Below are positions 15,190 to 24,507 of a stretch of DNA of 26,182 nucleotides, one piece after another (position 1 is the first letter of the stretch; every line of letters starts with the position of its first letter). The notes beneath the pieces were generated by a model that saw nothing but the letters and a program-made list of their open reading frames with translations, was not told the DNA's origin and made no database searches. Where the stretch lies: positions 1-26,182 of the forward strand of contig JAFDHB010000095.1 in the NCBI GenBank assembly GCA_019308985.1. The letters run 5' to 3'. This DNA is from Deltaproteobacteria bacterium. Its GTDB lineage: Bacteria > Desulfobacterota > DSM-4660 > Desulfatiglandales > HGW-15. A program made the position numbers and the translations under genes.

Positions 15190-17205
15190 CTACCGGTGGT
15201 TGTCAACCAGGCTTAATGCCCTTTTCACGACTTCCTCTTCCGTTATGCCGAACTTTTCATAGAGCACCTTGTACGGGGCAGATGCGCCAAAATGATCAAT
15301 GCCGACTATACCTTCATGATGTCCCCCCGCATATCGATGCCACCCCATGCTCACCCCGGCTTCGACCACTAATCTCGGCTTTACCTCGGGTGGGAGTACT
15401 TCATCCCTGTAAGACGATGGCTGTTGTTCAAAGATTTCCCATGAGGGCATGCTGACGACACGGACTGATATGCCTTTCGTTTCAAGGACTTTCGCCGCCC
15501 CAAGGGCGATGTGGACTTCAGACCCTGTACCAATCAAGATTACATCCGGGGAATTGCCGCGCTCATGGCTGATTACATAGGCCCCTCTGTGGAGGCCGGA
15601 TGCAGGGGAAAGGAGTTGCCGGTCCAAGATGGGAAGACCCTGCCTGGACAGTATCAGGGCCACAGGACCTGAGGTATGGGTCAAGGCGAAACGCCAGGCC
15701 TCTGCGGTTTCATTGGCATCACAGGGCCTGATGAGCGTAAGTCCTGGGATGGCCCGTAGGGCTGCCAGTTGTTCCACTGGTTGGTGCGTAGGGCCGTCTT
15801 CACCCAGGCCGATACTGTCATGTGTGAAGATATAAACGACCTTGAGCTTCATCATGGCGGCGAGACGGATTGCAGGTCTCATGTAATCAGAAAAGATGAG
15901 GAATGTCCCTCCGTAAGGGATCAAACCTCCATGGAGGGAGATTCCATTGAGAATGGACCCCATCCCGTGTTCCCTCACTCCAAAATGGAAATTGCGACCG
16001 TGGCGACAATCCGCCTGAAAAAAGGCTTCGTCCTTGATTTCAGTCTTGTTGGAGGGTGCAAGATCAGCTGAACCGCCTAAAAGGTTGGGGATCCTAGGCG
16101 CAACCGCATTGAGCACAGTACCTGAGGCGACACGCGTGGCCATACCTTTTTCATCCTTGGCAAAGCTTGGGATATCCTTGTCCCAATCCTTGGGCAATTC
16201 CATGTTGAACCAGCGTCTCCACTCAGATGCCTCTTTCGGATAGGCCTTCTCGTACTCATGGAAACGCTCCTGCCATTCCTCTTCCATTTGCCTGCCCTTC
16301 TGGACGGCCCTCCGAAAATGGTTCAAGGCCTCTTCCGGTATGTAACATTCCGGGTCAAGGGGCCAACCCAGGTTTTTCTTGGTCAGCTTGACTTCCTCCG
16401 GGCCCAGGGGTTCCCCGTGTGCCGAGGCCGTGTCCTGCTTGTTAGGGCTGCCGTAACCTATATGTGTCCGCACAGCAATGAGGGAAGGGCGATCCGTGTT
16501 GTCCTTTGCGTTTTGAATGGCCTTTTCCAAGGCCTCCAGGTCATTACCATCCGTCACTTCCTGTACATGCCAGCCGTAGGCGATAAAGCGTTCCACCCGA
16601 TTTTCGGTGAACGCGAGGTCAGTGCTGCCGTCAATGGTGATGTGGTTATCATCGTAGAGGTAGATAAGTTTGCCGAGTTTCAAATGGGCGGCGAGGGAGG
16701 CAGCTTCATGGGATACTCCCTCCATCAGGTCTCCATCGCTGACAATGCCGTATGTGAAGTGATTGATAATCTCGTGGCCCGGTCGGTTGAAACGGGCTGC
16801 AAGGTAGCACTCCGCAATCGCCATGCCCACCCCGTTGGCAAATCCCTGCCCCAGGGGCCCGGTAGTGGTTTCTACGCCAGGAGTATGGAAGGATTCCGGA
16901 TGGCCTGGGGTAAGGCTGCCCCACTGGCGGAAGTTTTTTAGTTCCTCCAGGGGAAGTTGGTATCCGGTGAGGTGCAATAGGCTATAAAGCAGCATGGAGC
17001 CGTGTCCGGCGGAAAGTACAAAGCGGTCCCTGTCGGGCCATTTGGGATTGAGGGGATTATGCCTCAAGAATTTCGTCCACAGGACATAGGCCATTGGGGC
17101 CGACCCCATGGGCATTCCGGGATGCCCGGATTTGGCCCTTTCAACACAGTCTACTGCCAACATGCGTATGGTATTGACACACAGCTCATCCAGGTTCATT
17201 TTCAT
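15190..17205 (-). CDS. tkt: Transketolase
   Basis: This 671-residue enzyme moves two-carbon units between sugar phosphates in the non-oxidative pentose phosphate pathway, with thiamine diphosphate and a divalent ion. The N-terminal domain has [18 protein letters not shown] with the catalytic His28, and the cofactor motif GDLMEG at 158-163 followed by EAASLA. The middle domain has [18 protein letters not shown], and the C-terminal domain is complete. The start is one of three in-frame codons; AAGGAGG overlaps GTG 17211 and is well spaced for ATG 17205, which I chose. It is the last gene of a block with an aldolase-like gene (81-base gap) and kdsD. Together they suggest pentose phosphate supply for Kdo synthesis. 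Confidence 0.95.
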   Translation of the reverse strand: MKMNLDELCVNTIRMLAVDCVERAKSGHPGMPMGSAPMAYVLWTKFLRHNPLNPKWPDRDRFVLSAGHGSMLLYSLLHLTGYQLPLEELKNFRQWGSLTPGHPESFHTPGVETTTGPLGQGFANGVGMAIAECYLAARFNRPGHEIINHFTYGIVSDGDLMEGVSHEAASLAAHLKLGKLIYLYDDNHITIDGSTDLAFTENRVERFIAYGWHVQEVTDGNDLEALEKAIQNAKDNTDRPSLIAVRTHIGYGSPNKQDTASAHGEPLGPEEVKLTKKNLGWPLDPECYIPEEALNHFRRAVQKGRQMEEEWQERFHEYEKAYPKEASEWRRWFNMELPKDWDKDIPSFAKDEKGMATRVASGTVLNAVAPRIPNLLGGSADLAPSNKTEIKDEAFFQADCRHGRNFHFGVREHGMGSILNGISLHGGLIPYGGTFLIFSDYMRPAIRLAAMMKLKVVYIFTHDSIGLGEDGPTHQPVEQLAALRAIPGLTLIRPCDANETAEAWRFALTHTSGPVALILSRQGLPILDRQLLSPASGLHRGAYVISHERGNSPDVILIGTGSEVHIALGAAKVLETKGISVRVVSMPSWEIFEQQPSSYRDEVLPPEVKPRLVVEAGVSMGWHRYAGGHHEGIVGIDHFGASAPYKVLYEKFGITEEEVVKRALSLVDNHR

Positions 17206-17286
17206 TTCCACCTCCTTGCAGGTCCAGACGAAAAGGAATGAATTACAATGATCGACCTCATCCCATTCCGATCTTTCCTCTCATTA

Positions 17287-18243
17287 TTATTCATCCTGGT
17301 TTTTTACCAGTTCAACGAGTCGGTCTATGTGCTCGGGCGGGACTTCAAGTTTTTCAAGAGAGACATTACCTGCAATCACTCCGAGGCGGTAAAGGACCTC
17401 TTTTAGTACGGGGGCAGGATTATGATGGTAGAGATCCCGGAGTTCGGACACAAATGCACCCGTATCCAGGATTTGCCTGACTTGATCCGGATACCTGTAG
17501 TCTGGATCCTCCAGACTCATTGACGAAGCGGTAATCCGTTGCCATGACTTCGGCGCAAGGCTGGCCCCAGGCGATATCACCCCGCTAAGACTCGGGTAAT
17601 TGAGAAAATGGGCCTCGTCTCCATCGTAGATCCTGAAGTCCGGCCTGGCCCTGACGGCTTTCTGGTAGTTGTGGGCCCTGCCAAGGGAGCCGCGAAATAT
17701 CACTCCCTCTATTTCCTGGATCGAGGCGAGTTCCTTGAGTATCCCGGTGCGGATATTGCTCCTCTTTAGGGGTTGCTCTTGCCCCTTGCTCTTCTGGACG
17801 AAGTCCGGATCGTTAGACAGTATAAACGATGCTTTTGCCTTAGAGGACAGCTCACAATAGTAGGCCGGCAATCCTCGGTTGCTGCGATAGGAGAGAGGGG
17901 TGTCAACCCAAAAAACATCTGCGTGAGAGCCTCTTCTGTCAAGGGCCTTTGCGAGTTCAAACAGATTTTCCCTGGTTTCATCTTCGCTTTTTCTGCTTAT
18001 CCAGAAGAGGACTTTGATCTTTCCCTCTATTATTGACAGGGAAGCGTCTAAGAGTTTCTTCAGTTGCCCTGAATTGAGAAAGCTGCCTTCTCCTGCCTGT
18101 GGGCTCGCAAGAAGGACCGCCTGGCAATAGGGTACAACCCTGTCCAGAAGTCTGTGAAGGGATCTTGTATCAATGTCTCCTGTTTTCTTGAGGGGGGTTA
18201 TTAGATCAACGATGAGGCCCCGAGGAGCGTCTAAACCAGTCAT
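17287..18243 (-). CDS. DapA/NanA-family aldolase-fold protein lacking catalytic residues
   Basis: The 318-residue protein follows the DHDPS/N-acetylneuraminate lyase barrel: GLIVDLITPL for the first strand, VLLASPQAGEGSFL for the GxTGE loop, and DVFWVDTPLSYRSNRGLP for the region usually reading TPYYN. Two essential residues are changed. The catalytic Tyr of LYNVP is replaced in ILSNDP (Ser143), and the Schiff-base Lys of GIKE is replaced in GVIFR (Ile182). It is therefore unlikely to be an ordinary class I aldolase. The start ATG 18243 lies inside kdsD, with a 38-base overlap; no later start keeps the first strand. Its position between kdsD and tkt suggests sugar phosphate metabolism or a regulatory role, but the function is unknown. 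Confidence 0.75.
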   Translation of the reverse strand: MTGLDAPRGLIVDLITPLKKTGDIDTRSLHRLLDRVVPYCQAVLLASPQAGEGSFLNSGQLKKLLDASLSIIEGKIKVLFWISRKSEDETRENLFELAKALDRRGSHADVFWVDTPLSYRSNRGLPAYYCELSSKAKASFILSNDPDFVQKSKGQEQPLKRSNIRTGILKELASIQEIEGVIFRGSLGRAHNYQKAVRARPDFRIYDGDEAHFLNYPSLSGVISPGASLAPKSWQRITASSMSLEDPDYRYPDQVRQILDTGAFVSELRDLYHHNPAPVLKEVLYRLGVIAGNVSLEKLEVPPEHIDRLVELVKNQDE

Positions 18244-19216
18244 TTAGCCTAAATTCCTCTCTGCCCAATAGATCATGGAGATGGACGATACCTTTGACTT
18301 TCTTGTTTTTGTCTATGATGCACAGGTGTGTAATCTCATACAATTCCATTATTCCCAGGGCCTCGGCAGCTGTCTGTTCTTCCTCTATCGTCCTTGGAGA
18401 AACGGACATTATTGATTCTACCTTCATGTCGAGGATGTTTCTTGTCATTAAAAGGGCCCTTCTCAGGTCGCCGTCAGTAATAATCCCCTTAAGCCGATCC
18501 TGCCTGTCCACCACCAGAGTAGCACCAATGCCCTTTGAGTCGATCTCCCTGAGGGCCAGTTTTACGCTGGATCCAAGTGGGACTCTTGGCACCTTGTCGC
18601 CGGTGAACATGACTTCCCTGACCTTTGTGGACAATCTCTCGCCAAGGGTTCCTCCCGGGTGATACCTCATGAAGTCCTTGGAGTTGAACCTCCTGGCATT
18701 GATCAACACGACGGCAAGGGCGTCTCCCATGGCCAGGGCGGCGGTGGTGCTCGCGGTTGGGGCCAGTCCCATGGGGCAAGCCTCTCTCTTTACTCCTACA
18801 TCTATAACCACATCGCTCTCGAGGGCCATTGGCGAGTCAGTGTTGCCGGTGAAGGCAATAATCTTGGCGCCAATCTCCTTGATCATAGGGATGATGTTGT
18901 TGATCTCCATGGTTTGGCCGCTGTTTGAGATGGCAATCAAGATATCATCGCTCGTTACCATGCCAAGGTCTCCGTGAATTGCTTCCACAGGATGGAGAAA
19001 CAAGGACGGTGTCCCCGTGCTGTTCAAAGTGGCGGAAATCTTTCTGCCAACCAGGCCTGACTTGCCTATCCCCGTAAGGATCACTCTGCCCTTGGACTCG
19101 AGTATCATGTGAACGGCCTTCTCGAATTCCGGGCCTACTCGGTCCCTGAGATCAACGATCGCCTGGGCCTCGATTCCTAAGACTTCTCTTACTTGTTCTA
19201 TGATGGTGGGGGACAT
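18206..19216 (-). CDS. kdsD: D-arabinose 5-phosphate isomerase (KdsD/KpsF type)
   Basis: This 336-residue enzyme converts ribulose 5-phosphate to arabinose 5-phosphate, the first step of Kdo synthesis for lipopolysaccharide. The N-terminal SIS domain has TGIGKSGLVGRKISATLNST and SNSGQT, and PMGLAPTASTTAALAMGDAL follows. Two CBS domains fill the rest, around 200-255 and 265-320. The C-terminal tail (FRLNDWFRRSSGPHR) is longer than usual. ATG 19216 gives the normal MSPTIIEQVREVLGIEAQAI start; an open TTG at 19246 lies within the adjacent mobile element and is unlikely. No good ribosome binding site precedes 19216, perhaps because the element inserted 20-25 bases upstream. Confidence 0.93.
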   Translation of the reverse strand: MSPTIIEQVREVLGIEAQAIVDLRDRVGPEFEKAVHMILESKGRVILTGIGKSGLVGRKISATLNSTGTPSLFLHPVEAIHGDLGMVTSDDILIAISNSGQTMEINNIIPMIKEIGAKIIAFTGNTDSPMALESDVVIDVGVKREACPMGLAPTASTTAALAMGDALAVVLINARRFNSKDFMRYHPGGTLGERLSTKVREVMFTGDKVPRVPLGSSVKLALREIDSKGIGATLVVDRQDRLKGIITDGDLRRALLMTRNILDMKVESIMSVSPRTIEEEQTAAEALGIMELYEITHLCIIDKNKKVKGIVHLHDLLGREEFRLNDWFRRSSGPHR

Positions 19217-19240
19217 TTGAGCAAGACCAAATTGATCGAA

Positions 19241-19431
19241 CCCCAATTGAGCGAAAAGCCCTCAATTAGGCATTACCAGTTACTTGTTATCCGTTATTCA
19301 ACCCCTCCTAATCGCGCCATTCTCATATCTCTACCGGGGGGTGAGATATCATTTCAGGTATGGGGGTTCCGATACCTATAACCAATAACGATTAACAGAT
19401 AACGCCTGATCCAGTTTTGGCTCGATTAGGG
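19241..19431. mobile_element. MITE-like element, copy 2, just upstream of kdsD
   Basis: This 191-bp unit matches copy 1 over its whole length, with small insertions and substitutions. The ends are CCCCAATTGAGC and GCTCGATTAGGG, again inverted at 10 of 12 positions. It is flanked by TCGAA on both sides (19236-19240 and 19432-19436), a second independent 5-bp duplication. The left edge is 20-25 bases from the kdsD start codon, so the kdsD promoter must lie within or beyond the element. Confidence 0.82.
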
Positions 19432-19486
19432 TCGAAGATTTTCTGGGTAGAACCTTTAACATTTTCCCGCTGGTGACTCAAGCACA

Positions 19487-19531
19487 AAAGAGGCACTCAG
19501 CCTCATTCCCTGGCTGAAGTGCCTCTTTTTT
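19487..19531 (-). terminator. Strong, probably bidirectional intrinsic terminator of the cold-shock gene
   Basis: AGAGGCACTCAGCC pairs with GGCTGAAGTGCCTCT with one bulge; the loop is about nine bases. On the plus strand it is followed by six Ts and on the minus strand by CTTTTG. The minus-strand reading terminates the cold-shock gene, whose stop codon is 17 bases away. Confidence 0.85.
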
Positions 19532-19547
19532 CTTGCGGCTCAAGGGG

Positions 19548-19748
19548 CTATATTACGGTAACGTTTACAGCCGAAGGGCCCTTTTTGCCCTGTTCAATGG
19601 TGAAAGTCACCCTGTCGCCTTCCCTGAGGGATTTGAAACCGCTTCCATTGATCCCGGTATGATGAACAAAAACGTCAGAGCCGTCTTCTTGCTCTATAAA
19701 GCCGTAACCCTTGCGATCATCAAACCACTTCACTGTTCCACTCGTCAT
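19548..19748 (-). CDS. Cold-shock domain protein (CspA family)
   Basis: The 66-residue protein is a single cold-shock domain that binds single-stranded RNA or DNA. RNP1 (KGYGFI) and RNP2 (DVFVHHTGI) are both present, and the start [17 protein letters not shown] is typical. ATG 19748 follows AGGAGG with about eight bases between. The open frame to 19787 is leader. A strong terminator follows. The gap upstream holds an AT-rich segment near 19870 that may carry its promoter. Confidence 0.95.
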   Translation of the reverse strand: MTSGTVKWFDDRKGYGFIEQEDGSDVFVHHTGINGSGFKSLREGDRVTFTIEQGKKGPSAVNVTVI

Positions 19749-19992
19749 GGTGGCGTCCTCCTTTCTACTAGAATTTCTCTGTTCCATACCTCAGGTCGCC
19801 ACTCTTGACAAATGGATCCTACCCTCAGAACGAAACAAGGCCCAATAATCTAGGCTCCTGAAAAGAATAATATATTTTTCGATCAAAAATCAAACTTTTT
19901 TTCCTTGGGTCCGCGCCATCGCGGCTCGCGGATGGATTCCTAGGGAGCGATCTGATAAGGAGATGAATAAGTTATTGAAATCCGGTGCATAG

Positions 19993-19998
19993 TATAAT
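19993..19998 (+). promoter_or_regulatory. Likely -10 element for thrC
   Basis: A perfect TATAAT lies at 19993-19998, 88 bases before thrC. No good -35 is placed 16-18 bases upstream; TTGAAA at 19975 is only 12 bases away. The divergent gap 19749-20085 also contains a small hairpin CCGCG-CCAT-CGCGG at 19911-19924. I see no RNA gene in it. Confidence 0.4.
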
Positions 19999-20085
19999 AT
20001 TAAGAGATCTTGAGAAGCTTCATCACATGGTGCGTAATTCCGAGTCAGAGGGAAGAGAACAGCGGGAGATGAAAGGGAGAAATAA

Positions 20086-21588
20086 ATGAGAACCGCACAG
20101 TTCCCGGACACTATAAGGCCCTACATTCTGCCTGAACCTGAGGGTGAGGTTGTGTATTCCTGCCTGGGATGTAAGGGAGAATTTGATATCGATCAATTAC
20201 TTTATACATGCCCAGATTGTGGAGGCGTGCTTCTCTTGAAGGATCGAAAGTTCGACAGACTGACGGAAGTAGGAGGCCGAAGGTGGCGCGAAATCTTCGA
20301 TTATCGAAAAATGATAAATGAGAGGGCGCTGAAAGGCATCTTCCTCTACTACGAATTCATAGCCCCGGTTATCCCCTTGGAAGACATAGTATACCTGGGA
20401 GAAGGCCACACTCCACTCGTTGAGGCCAACAAGAGGCTAAAGGAGATGGTGGGGGTCCATTTCTTCTTTAAGGACGATGGGCTGAATCCGAGCGCGTCCT
20501 TCAAAGATAGGGGCATGGCCTGCGCGTTGAGCTATATCAAGCATTTTGCGAAAAAGAAGGGCATAAATAATCTCCTGGCCATCTGTGCGTCGACAGGAGA
20601 CACCTCTGCTTCCGCAGCCCTTTACTGCGCCTATGTGGATGAGTTCTTGAAATCAGCGGTGCTCCTGCCCCAGGGGAAGATTACTCCGCACCAACTGTCC
20701 CAACCCCTCGGCAGCGGGGCCCGGGTCCTGGAGATTCCGGGCGTCTTTGATGATTGCATGAAGGTGGTCGAATCCCTGGCGGAGGATTACCATGTGGCCC
20801 TTCTGAATTCCAAGAACAGCTGGCGAATACTAGGGCAGGAATCCTTTTCGTTCGAAATAGCCCAGGAATTTGATTATGAGGTAGGTGACAAGGTCGTAGT
20901 GCTGCCCATAGGAAACGCCGGTAACATCACAGCGGTAATAAACGGTTTTTTGAAGTTTCAAAAGGCCGGCGTCATTGATGGGCTCCCCAAGATAATTGGC
21001 GTGCAGTCAGAGCATGCAGACCCGGTATATCGTTACTACCTTGAGGAGGACAAGGGCAAGAGGCGGTTCGCGCCGGTCAACGTAAAGCCAAGTGTTGCCC
21101 AGGCGGCAATGATAGGCAACCCGGTCTCCATGCCACGGGTTGTCCATGTGGTCGAGGAATATAATCGGGTCGCAGGGAAAAAGAGGGTCTTTGTCGTGCA
21201 GGTTAAGGAGCAGGAGATTATGGACTGGATGATAATCGCCAATCGCAATGGAAATATTGCCTGCACCCAGGGAGGAGAATCCCTGGCAGGATTTAGAAAG
21301 GCGATCGAAAAGGGATATGTGGACCAGGGGGAGGTGGGTGTCCTTGATTCCACGGCCCATATGCTCAAATTCATCAACTTCCAGGAGATGTATTTCCAGG
21401 ACAAATTCGACCCCGGGTTCGGTGTGCGTCCAAAACAAGAGCTCAAGAATGCCCCTGTGTTTGTAAGGCCGGAGAGGATAGGAACGTACCCGGAGCCCGG
21501 GAGGCCGCTTGTGGGTGAGGACATGGATCAATTCGTCCGAGAGATGACCCTGGAAATCGCAAGTATCCTTGGTCTTGAAAGAAAATAA
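20086..21588 (+). CDS. thrC: Threonine synthase
   Basis: This 500-residue PLP enzyme converts O-phosphohomoserine to threonine. The N-terminus has a zinc-ribbon of Cys26, 29, 42 and 45. The substrate loop VYLGEGHTPLVEANK and the PLP lysine Lys140 in NPSASFKDRGMA follow, then CASTGDTSASAALYCAYV and the phosphate-binding region PIGNAGNITAV. This is a complete gene, in contrast to the fragment at 5294, and the two N-terminal parts are not close copies, so they are paralogues. ATG 20086 has GGGAG upstream. The downstream phosphatase-like gene begins 25 bases after the stop on the same strand, and rlmH follows, so the three probably form an operon. Confidence 0.92.
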   Translation: MRTAQFPDTIRPYILPEPEGEVVYSCLGCKGEFDIDQLLYTCPDCGGVLLLKDRKFDRLTEVGGRRWREIFDYRKMINERALKGIFLYYEFIAPVIPLEDIVYLGEGHTPLVEANKRLKEMVGVHFFFKDDGLNPSASFKDRGMACALSYIKHFAKKKGINNLLAICASTGDTSASAALYCAYVDEFLKSAVLLPQGKITPHQLSQPLGSGARVLEIPGVFDDCMKVVESLAEDYHVALLNSKNSWRILGQESFSFEIAQEFDYEVGDKVVVLPIGNAGNITAVINGFLKFQKAGVIDGLPKIIGVQSEHADPVYRYYLEEDKGKRRFAPVNVKPSVAQAAMIGNPVSMPRVVHVVEEYNRVAGKKRVFVVQVKEQEIMDWMIIANRNGNIACTQGGESLAGFRKAIEKGYVDQGEVGVLDSTAHMLKFINFQEMYFQDKFDPGFGVRPKQELKNAPVFVRPERIGTYPEPGRPLVGEDMDQFVREMTLEIASILGLERK

Positions 21589-21613
21589 ATGTGCAGGCGG
21601 CAGCAGGTTACCC

Positions 21614-22090
21614 GTGAATATTCTCTTCGTGTGCAGCGGCAACGTGAGTCGGAGCTTCTTGGCCGAGATGCTGCTCAGGCATGAGATCTCAAAAAAAGAC
21701 TTGAAGGATATACTCGTGTCTTCTGCGGGGCTGTATGCTTCTCCAGGGAGCCCGCCTGACCCTGAAATGTTGTCTTACCTCCTCAGGGAAGGCATTCCGG
21801 TGCTGAGTCATAGGGCGAGACAGATTGAGGAAAGGGACGTAGTATGGGCCGATAGGATCTTTGTTATGGAGAAAAGGCAGGGTGAGGTAGTAGAGAAGAC
21901 ATGGCCCGATGCTAAAGGCAAGATCATGCACCTCGGGGTTCTTATTTCAGGTCCCCAATATGTCGACGATATCGTGGATCCCTTTGGCAGGAGCCCTTAT
22001 TACTACCGGCTTTCACAGTCTCAAATAACCCTTGCAGTGAAAAGGCTCGTTGATTGCCTGCTCAGACATAGTATTAGACCCAAGCCCTAA
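21614..22090 (+). CDS. Low-molecular-weight protein tyrosine phosphatase-like protein
   Basis: The 158-residue product starts with the P-loop VCSGNVSRS (Cys7, Arg13, Ser14), the CX5R(S/T) signature of the LMW-PTP/arsenate reductase fold. A general-acid Asp is likely at 122 in DIVDPFG, near the C-terminus as in the family; the following residues are YYYRL. It could dephosphorylate tyrosine or arginine residues in proteins, but members with altered acid loops may act differently. I chose GTG 21614, since the preceding frame (from TTG 21569) overlaps the end of thrC and has no domain. It is followed by rlmH after six bases. Confidence 0.8.
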   Translation: MNILFVCSGNVSRSFLAEMLLRHEISKKDLKDILVSSAGLYASPGSPPDPEMLSYLLREGIPVLSHRARQIEERDVVWADRIFVMEKRQGEVVEKTWPDAKGKIMHLGVLISGPQYVDDIVDPFGRSPYYYRLSQSQITLAVKRLVDCLLRHSIRPKP

Positions 22091-22096
22091 CACAAG

Positions 22097-22570
22097 ATGC
22101 CCAAGATTAGGATCATAGTGGTGGACAGGACAAGATCGGAGTTCCTGAGGGAGGGAGAGGCCTATTATCTGAAACGGCTGAGGCGATATATCCCTGTAGA
22201 ATGGATAGAGATCAAACCGGTCAAGATCCACGGGAATAGACCCTCAAAAGATATCATCGGCCTGGAAGGAAAACGAATCCAAGAGAAACGGGATTCCAAT
22301 GCTCATATGGTGGTGTTGGACGGCTCGGGCAGACAATACGACTCTTTGGAGCTGGCGGACTGGATTGGAGAGCTTTTTCACAAGGGAGTGAGGACCATAG
22401 AATTCATAGTAGGCGGACCGCTGGGACTATCGGATGAGGTTTGCAGGAGTTCTAATGAGGCCCTTTCCCTGTCAAGGCTTACCCTGACCCATGAAATGTG
22501 CAGATTAGTGCTGCTGGAGCAGCTTTACAGGGCGATGACCATACTTCGGGGAGAGAAATACCACAAATGA
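22097..22570 (+). CDS. rlmH: 23S rRNA (pseudouridine-1915 N3) methyltransferase RlmH
   Basis: This 157-residue SPOUT methyltransferase modifies pseudouridine 1915 in helix 69 of 23S rRNA, using S-adenosylmethionine. Conserved segments include YLKRLRRYIPVEWIEIKP, VVLDGSGRQYDS, EFIVGGPLGLSDEV (the SAM-binding trefoil knot) and the C-terminal ILRGEKYHK. The size is normal. ATG 22097 begins the first strand MPKIRIIVV. It closes the thrC operon and is convergent with the receiver gene. Confidence 0.95.
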   Translation: MPKIRIIVVDRTRSEFLREGEAYYLKRLRRYIPVEWIEIKPVKIHGNRPSKDIIGLEGKRIQEKRDSNAHMVVLDGSGRQYDSLELADWIGELFHKGVRTIEFIVGGPLGLSDEVCRSSNEALSLSRLTLTHEMCRLVLLEQLYRAMTILRGEKYHK

Positions 22571-22613
22571 GTCCCCCTCTCCAAGAACTGGGTCGGTGCA
22601 TCCGGTGGGAGTG

Positions 22614-22982
22614 CTACGAGGGCTCCACGCTGGTTTCCAGGGCCATGGCTATCTTGTTTTTCAACTCAGTCAAATCAAAAGACTTGATCACGTAGAAGTC
22701 GGCTGCGATGGATTTCATATCCTCTTTGAACGTATCATAGGCAGTGCATAAAATTACAGGTAGGTTATAGAATTTATTGCGGATATCCTGTAGCAGATCA
22801 AGCCCGTTATAGTCGACCATTTTTATGTCCAGGACAACGAGATCCGGTTTCTCCTTTTCAATCTTTTCTATCAGCTTGTACCCGCTGTCGGCTGTAATAA
22901 CCTCGTATCCGGCCTCTGTGAGCTCTTCAGAATAGAGGTATCGGATATGTTCTTCATCATCGACTATCAATATCTTTGCCAT
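22614..22982 (-). CDS. Single-domain response regulator (CheY-like receiver)
   Basis: The 122-residue protein is a lone receiver domain with no output domain. The acidic pair is Asp8/Asp9, the phosphorylation site Asp52 in LDIKM, the switch Thr80 in LCTAYD, and the conserved lysine Lys100 in VIKSFDL. GGGAGA precedes ATG 22982. No histidine kinase is encoded nearby, so it is an orphan whose partner is unknown. It is 114 bases downstream of hisF on the same strand and may be transcribed with it. Confidence 0.9.
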   Translation of the reverse strand: MAKILIVDDEEHIRYLYSEELTEAGYEVITADSGYKLIEKIEKEKPDLVVLDIKMVDYNGLDLLQDIRNKFYNLPVILCTAYDTFKEDMKSIAADFYVIKSFDLTELKNKIAMALETSVEPS

Positions 22983-23096
22983 AGCTCATCTCCCCACTGC
23001 ATAGTCTTGTTGAAAGATAGCATAGGTCCCATAAGTCTGCAAATACAATAATACCATAAACCCTTTTTGGGCTTTTGACATCCTGAAATCATTCCC

Positions 23097-23876
23097 TCAC
23101 CATACCATACGCACTTTTATGCCCTCCTTGTGAAGGTAGTCCTTCAGCTCTCTAATCCTATACTTTCCGTAATGGGTTATGGAGGCGATTAGAGCTGCAT
23201 CTGCCATTCCCTCGGTGAGCACCTCGTAGAGATGTTCCTTCCTGCCTGCACCGCCCGAGGCTATGACAGGAATGCTGACGTTTGAGGCGATCAGCTTGGT
23301 CAGGGCCAAATCATAGCCTTCCTGGGTCCCGTCAGCGTCAATACTGTTAAGGCATATTTCCCCGGCGCCTAAACTTTCCGCCTCCTTGGCCCACTTGAGG
23401 GCATCAATGCCCACGAAGGTCCTGCCGCCGTCGATTACCATTTCATACCCGGTGGGAATGGCCGGAGAAGGTGGGACCCTTTTTACATCCATTCCAAGGA
23501 CTATGCACTGGGTCCCGAAGGCCTCCGCTCCTTTTGATATGATGCTTGGATCCCTTATGGCTGCTGAATTTACACTGACCTTTTCCGCACCTGCAAGGAG
23601 AACCCTTCTCATGTCATCAACGTCCCTAATACCTCCACCCACGGAAAAGGGGATGAAGATCTTTTCCGCAACCCTCTCCACGGTCTCAATCATGATATCA
23701 CGCCGGTCGCTGGAAGCGGTGATGTCATAGAATACTATCTCGTCTGCCCCCTCTTCGTAATAGAAGGCTGCCATCTCAACGGGGTCGCCAATATCCACGT
23801 TCCCCTTGAACTTAATACCTTTGGTCAGCTTTCCGTCACGGACGTCCAGGCAGGGTATGATCCTCTTGCTAAGCAT
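23097..23876 (-). CDS. hisF: Imidazole glycerol phosphate synthase, cyclase subunit
   Basis: This 259-residue (beta/alpha)8-barrel uses ammonia from HisH to form imidazole glycerol phosphate and AICAR in histidine synthesis. Both catalytic aspartates are at the canonical positions, Asp11 (PCLDV) and Asp130 (LGMDV). Phosphate-binding motifs SVGGGI and ASGGAG are present. The [11 protein letters not shown] insertion-type segment fits the HisF form seen, as I recall, in Desulfobacterota. It overlaps hisH by eight bases. No other his gene is in the window. Confidence 0.95.
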   Translation of the reverse strand: MLSKRIIPCLDVRDGKLTKGIKFKGNVDIGDPVEMAAFYYEEGADEIVFYDITASSDRRDIMIETVERVAEKIFIPFSVGGGIRDVDDMRRVLLAGAEKVSVNSAAIRDPSIISKGAEAFGTQCIVLGMDVKRVPPSPAIPTGYEMVIDGGRTFVGIDALKWAKEAESLGAGEICLNSIDADGTQEGYDLALTKLIASNVSIPVIASGGAGRKEHLYEVLTEGMADAALIASITHYGKYRIRELKDYLHKEGIKVRMVW

Positions 23877-24507
23877 GGTCCCTTCCGTCCCATTTACAAA
23901 AATTTGACAGGATCCTCAATCCGGGCCTTCCACTCTTTTCCATGTGAAATTGAACTGCGACCAAATTCTTTTTGGCCACCACCGAAGCGAAAGAGATTCC
24001 GTACTCGGTTACACATAGGATTTCGCCAGGGTCTTCGGGCTCCGGGTAATAGGAGTGCACGAAGTAGAATTCACTTTCAGGTGATAGGCCGTCGAACAAG
24101 GGGTGCGGATATTTCAGTTCGGCACCGTTCCAACCCATGTGCGGAATCTTAAGGCTGTTCCCCTTTTGGTCCTTCAAGCTTGCAGGGAACCGTCGAACAG
24201 TGCCCTTTACGAGGCCGAGGCACCGGGTATGGTTTTCCTCGCTCCAATCCATGACTATCTGGGTCCCAAGACAGATGCCCAGAATGGGCTTACCCTCTTG
24301 GCAGGCCTCACGGAGGGCAAGGTCCAAACCCATTTCTCTGAGATTGTGCATGGCCCTTCCTGCAGCCCCCACCCCGGGAAAAATAATCCTCTCCGCCTCC
24401 ATCACCCTGGAGTAGTCATGGGTAATTACAGACTCCCAACCAAGGTGGTTCAAGGCCCTCTGAACGCTGGTCAGGTTCCCTGCCCTATAGTCAATGATCG
24501 CGATCAT
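23869..24507 (-). CDS. hisH: Imidazole glycerol phosphate synthase, glutaminase subunit
   Basis: This 212-residue class I glutamine amidotransferase supplies ammonia to HisF. The catalytic triad is Cys79 (GICLGTQ), His188 and Glu190 (QFHMEKSG), and the N-terminus [18 protein letters not shown] is typical. ATG 24507 overlaps the stop of the upstream dehydrogenase gene in an ATGA arrangement, which implies coupled translation. The frame is open 14 codons further upstream, but that part lies within the upstream gene. Confidence 0.95.
   Translation of the reverse strand: MIAIIDYRAGNLTSVQRALNHLGWESVITHDYSRVMEAERIIFPGVGAAGRAMHNLREMGLDLALREACQEGKPILGICLGTQIVMDWSEENHTRCLGLVKGTVRRFPASLKDQKGNSLKIPHMGWNGAELKYPHPLFDGLSPESEFYFVHSYYPEPEDPGEILCVTEYGISFASVVAKKNLVAVQFHMEKSGRPGLRILSNFCKWDGRDHA

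Noticed and set aside
16258..16941. 227-codon open frame on the plus strand
   Set aside because: It is wholly antisense to transketolase, whose motifs are continuous there; no independent domain or ribosome binding site.
14991..19431. The two matching elements as a composite transposon carrying tkt-kdsD
   Set aside because: Each copy has its own different 5-bp flanking duplication and neither encodes a transposase, which points to separate insertions.
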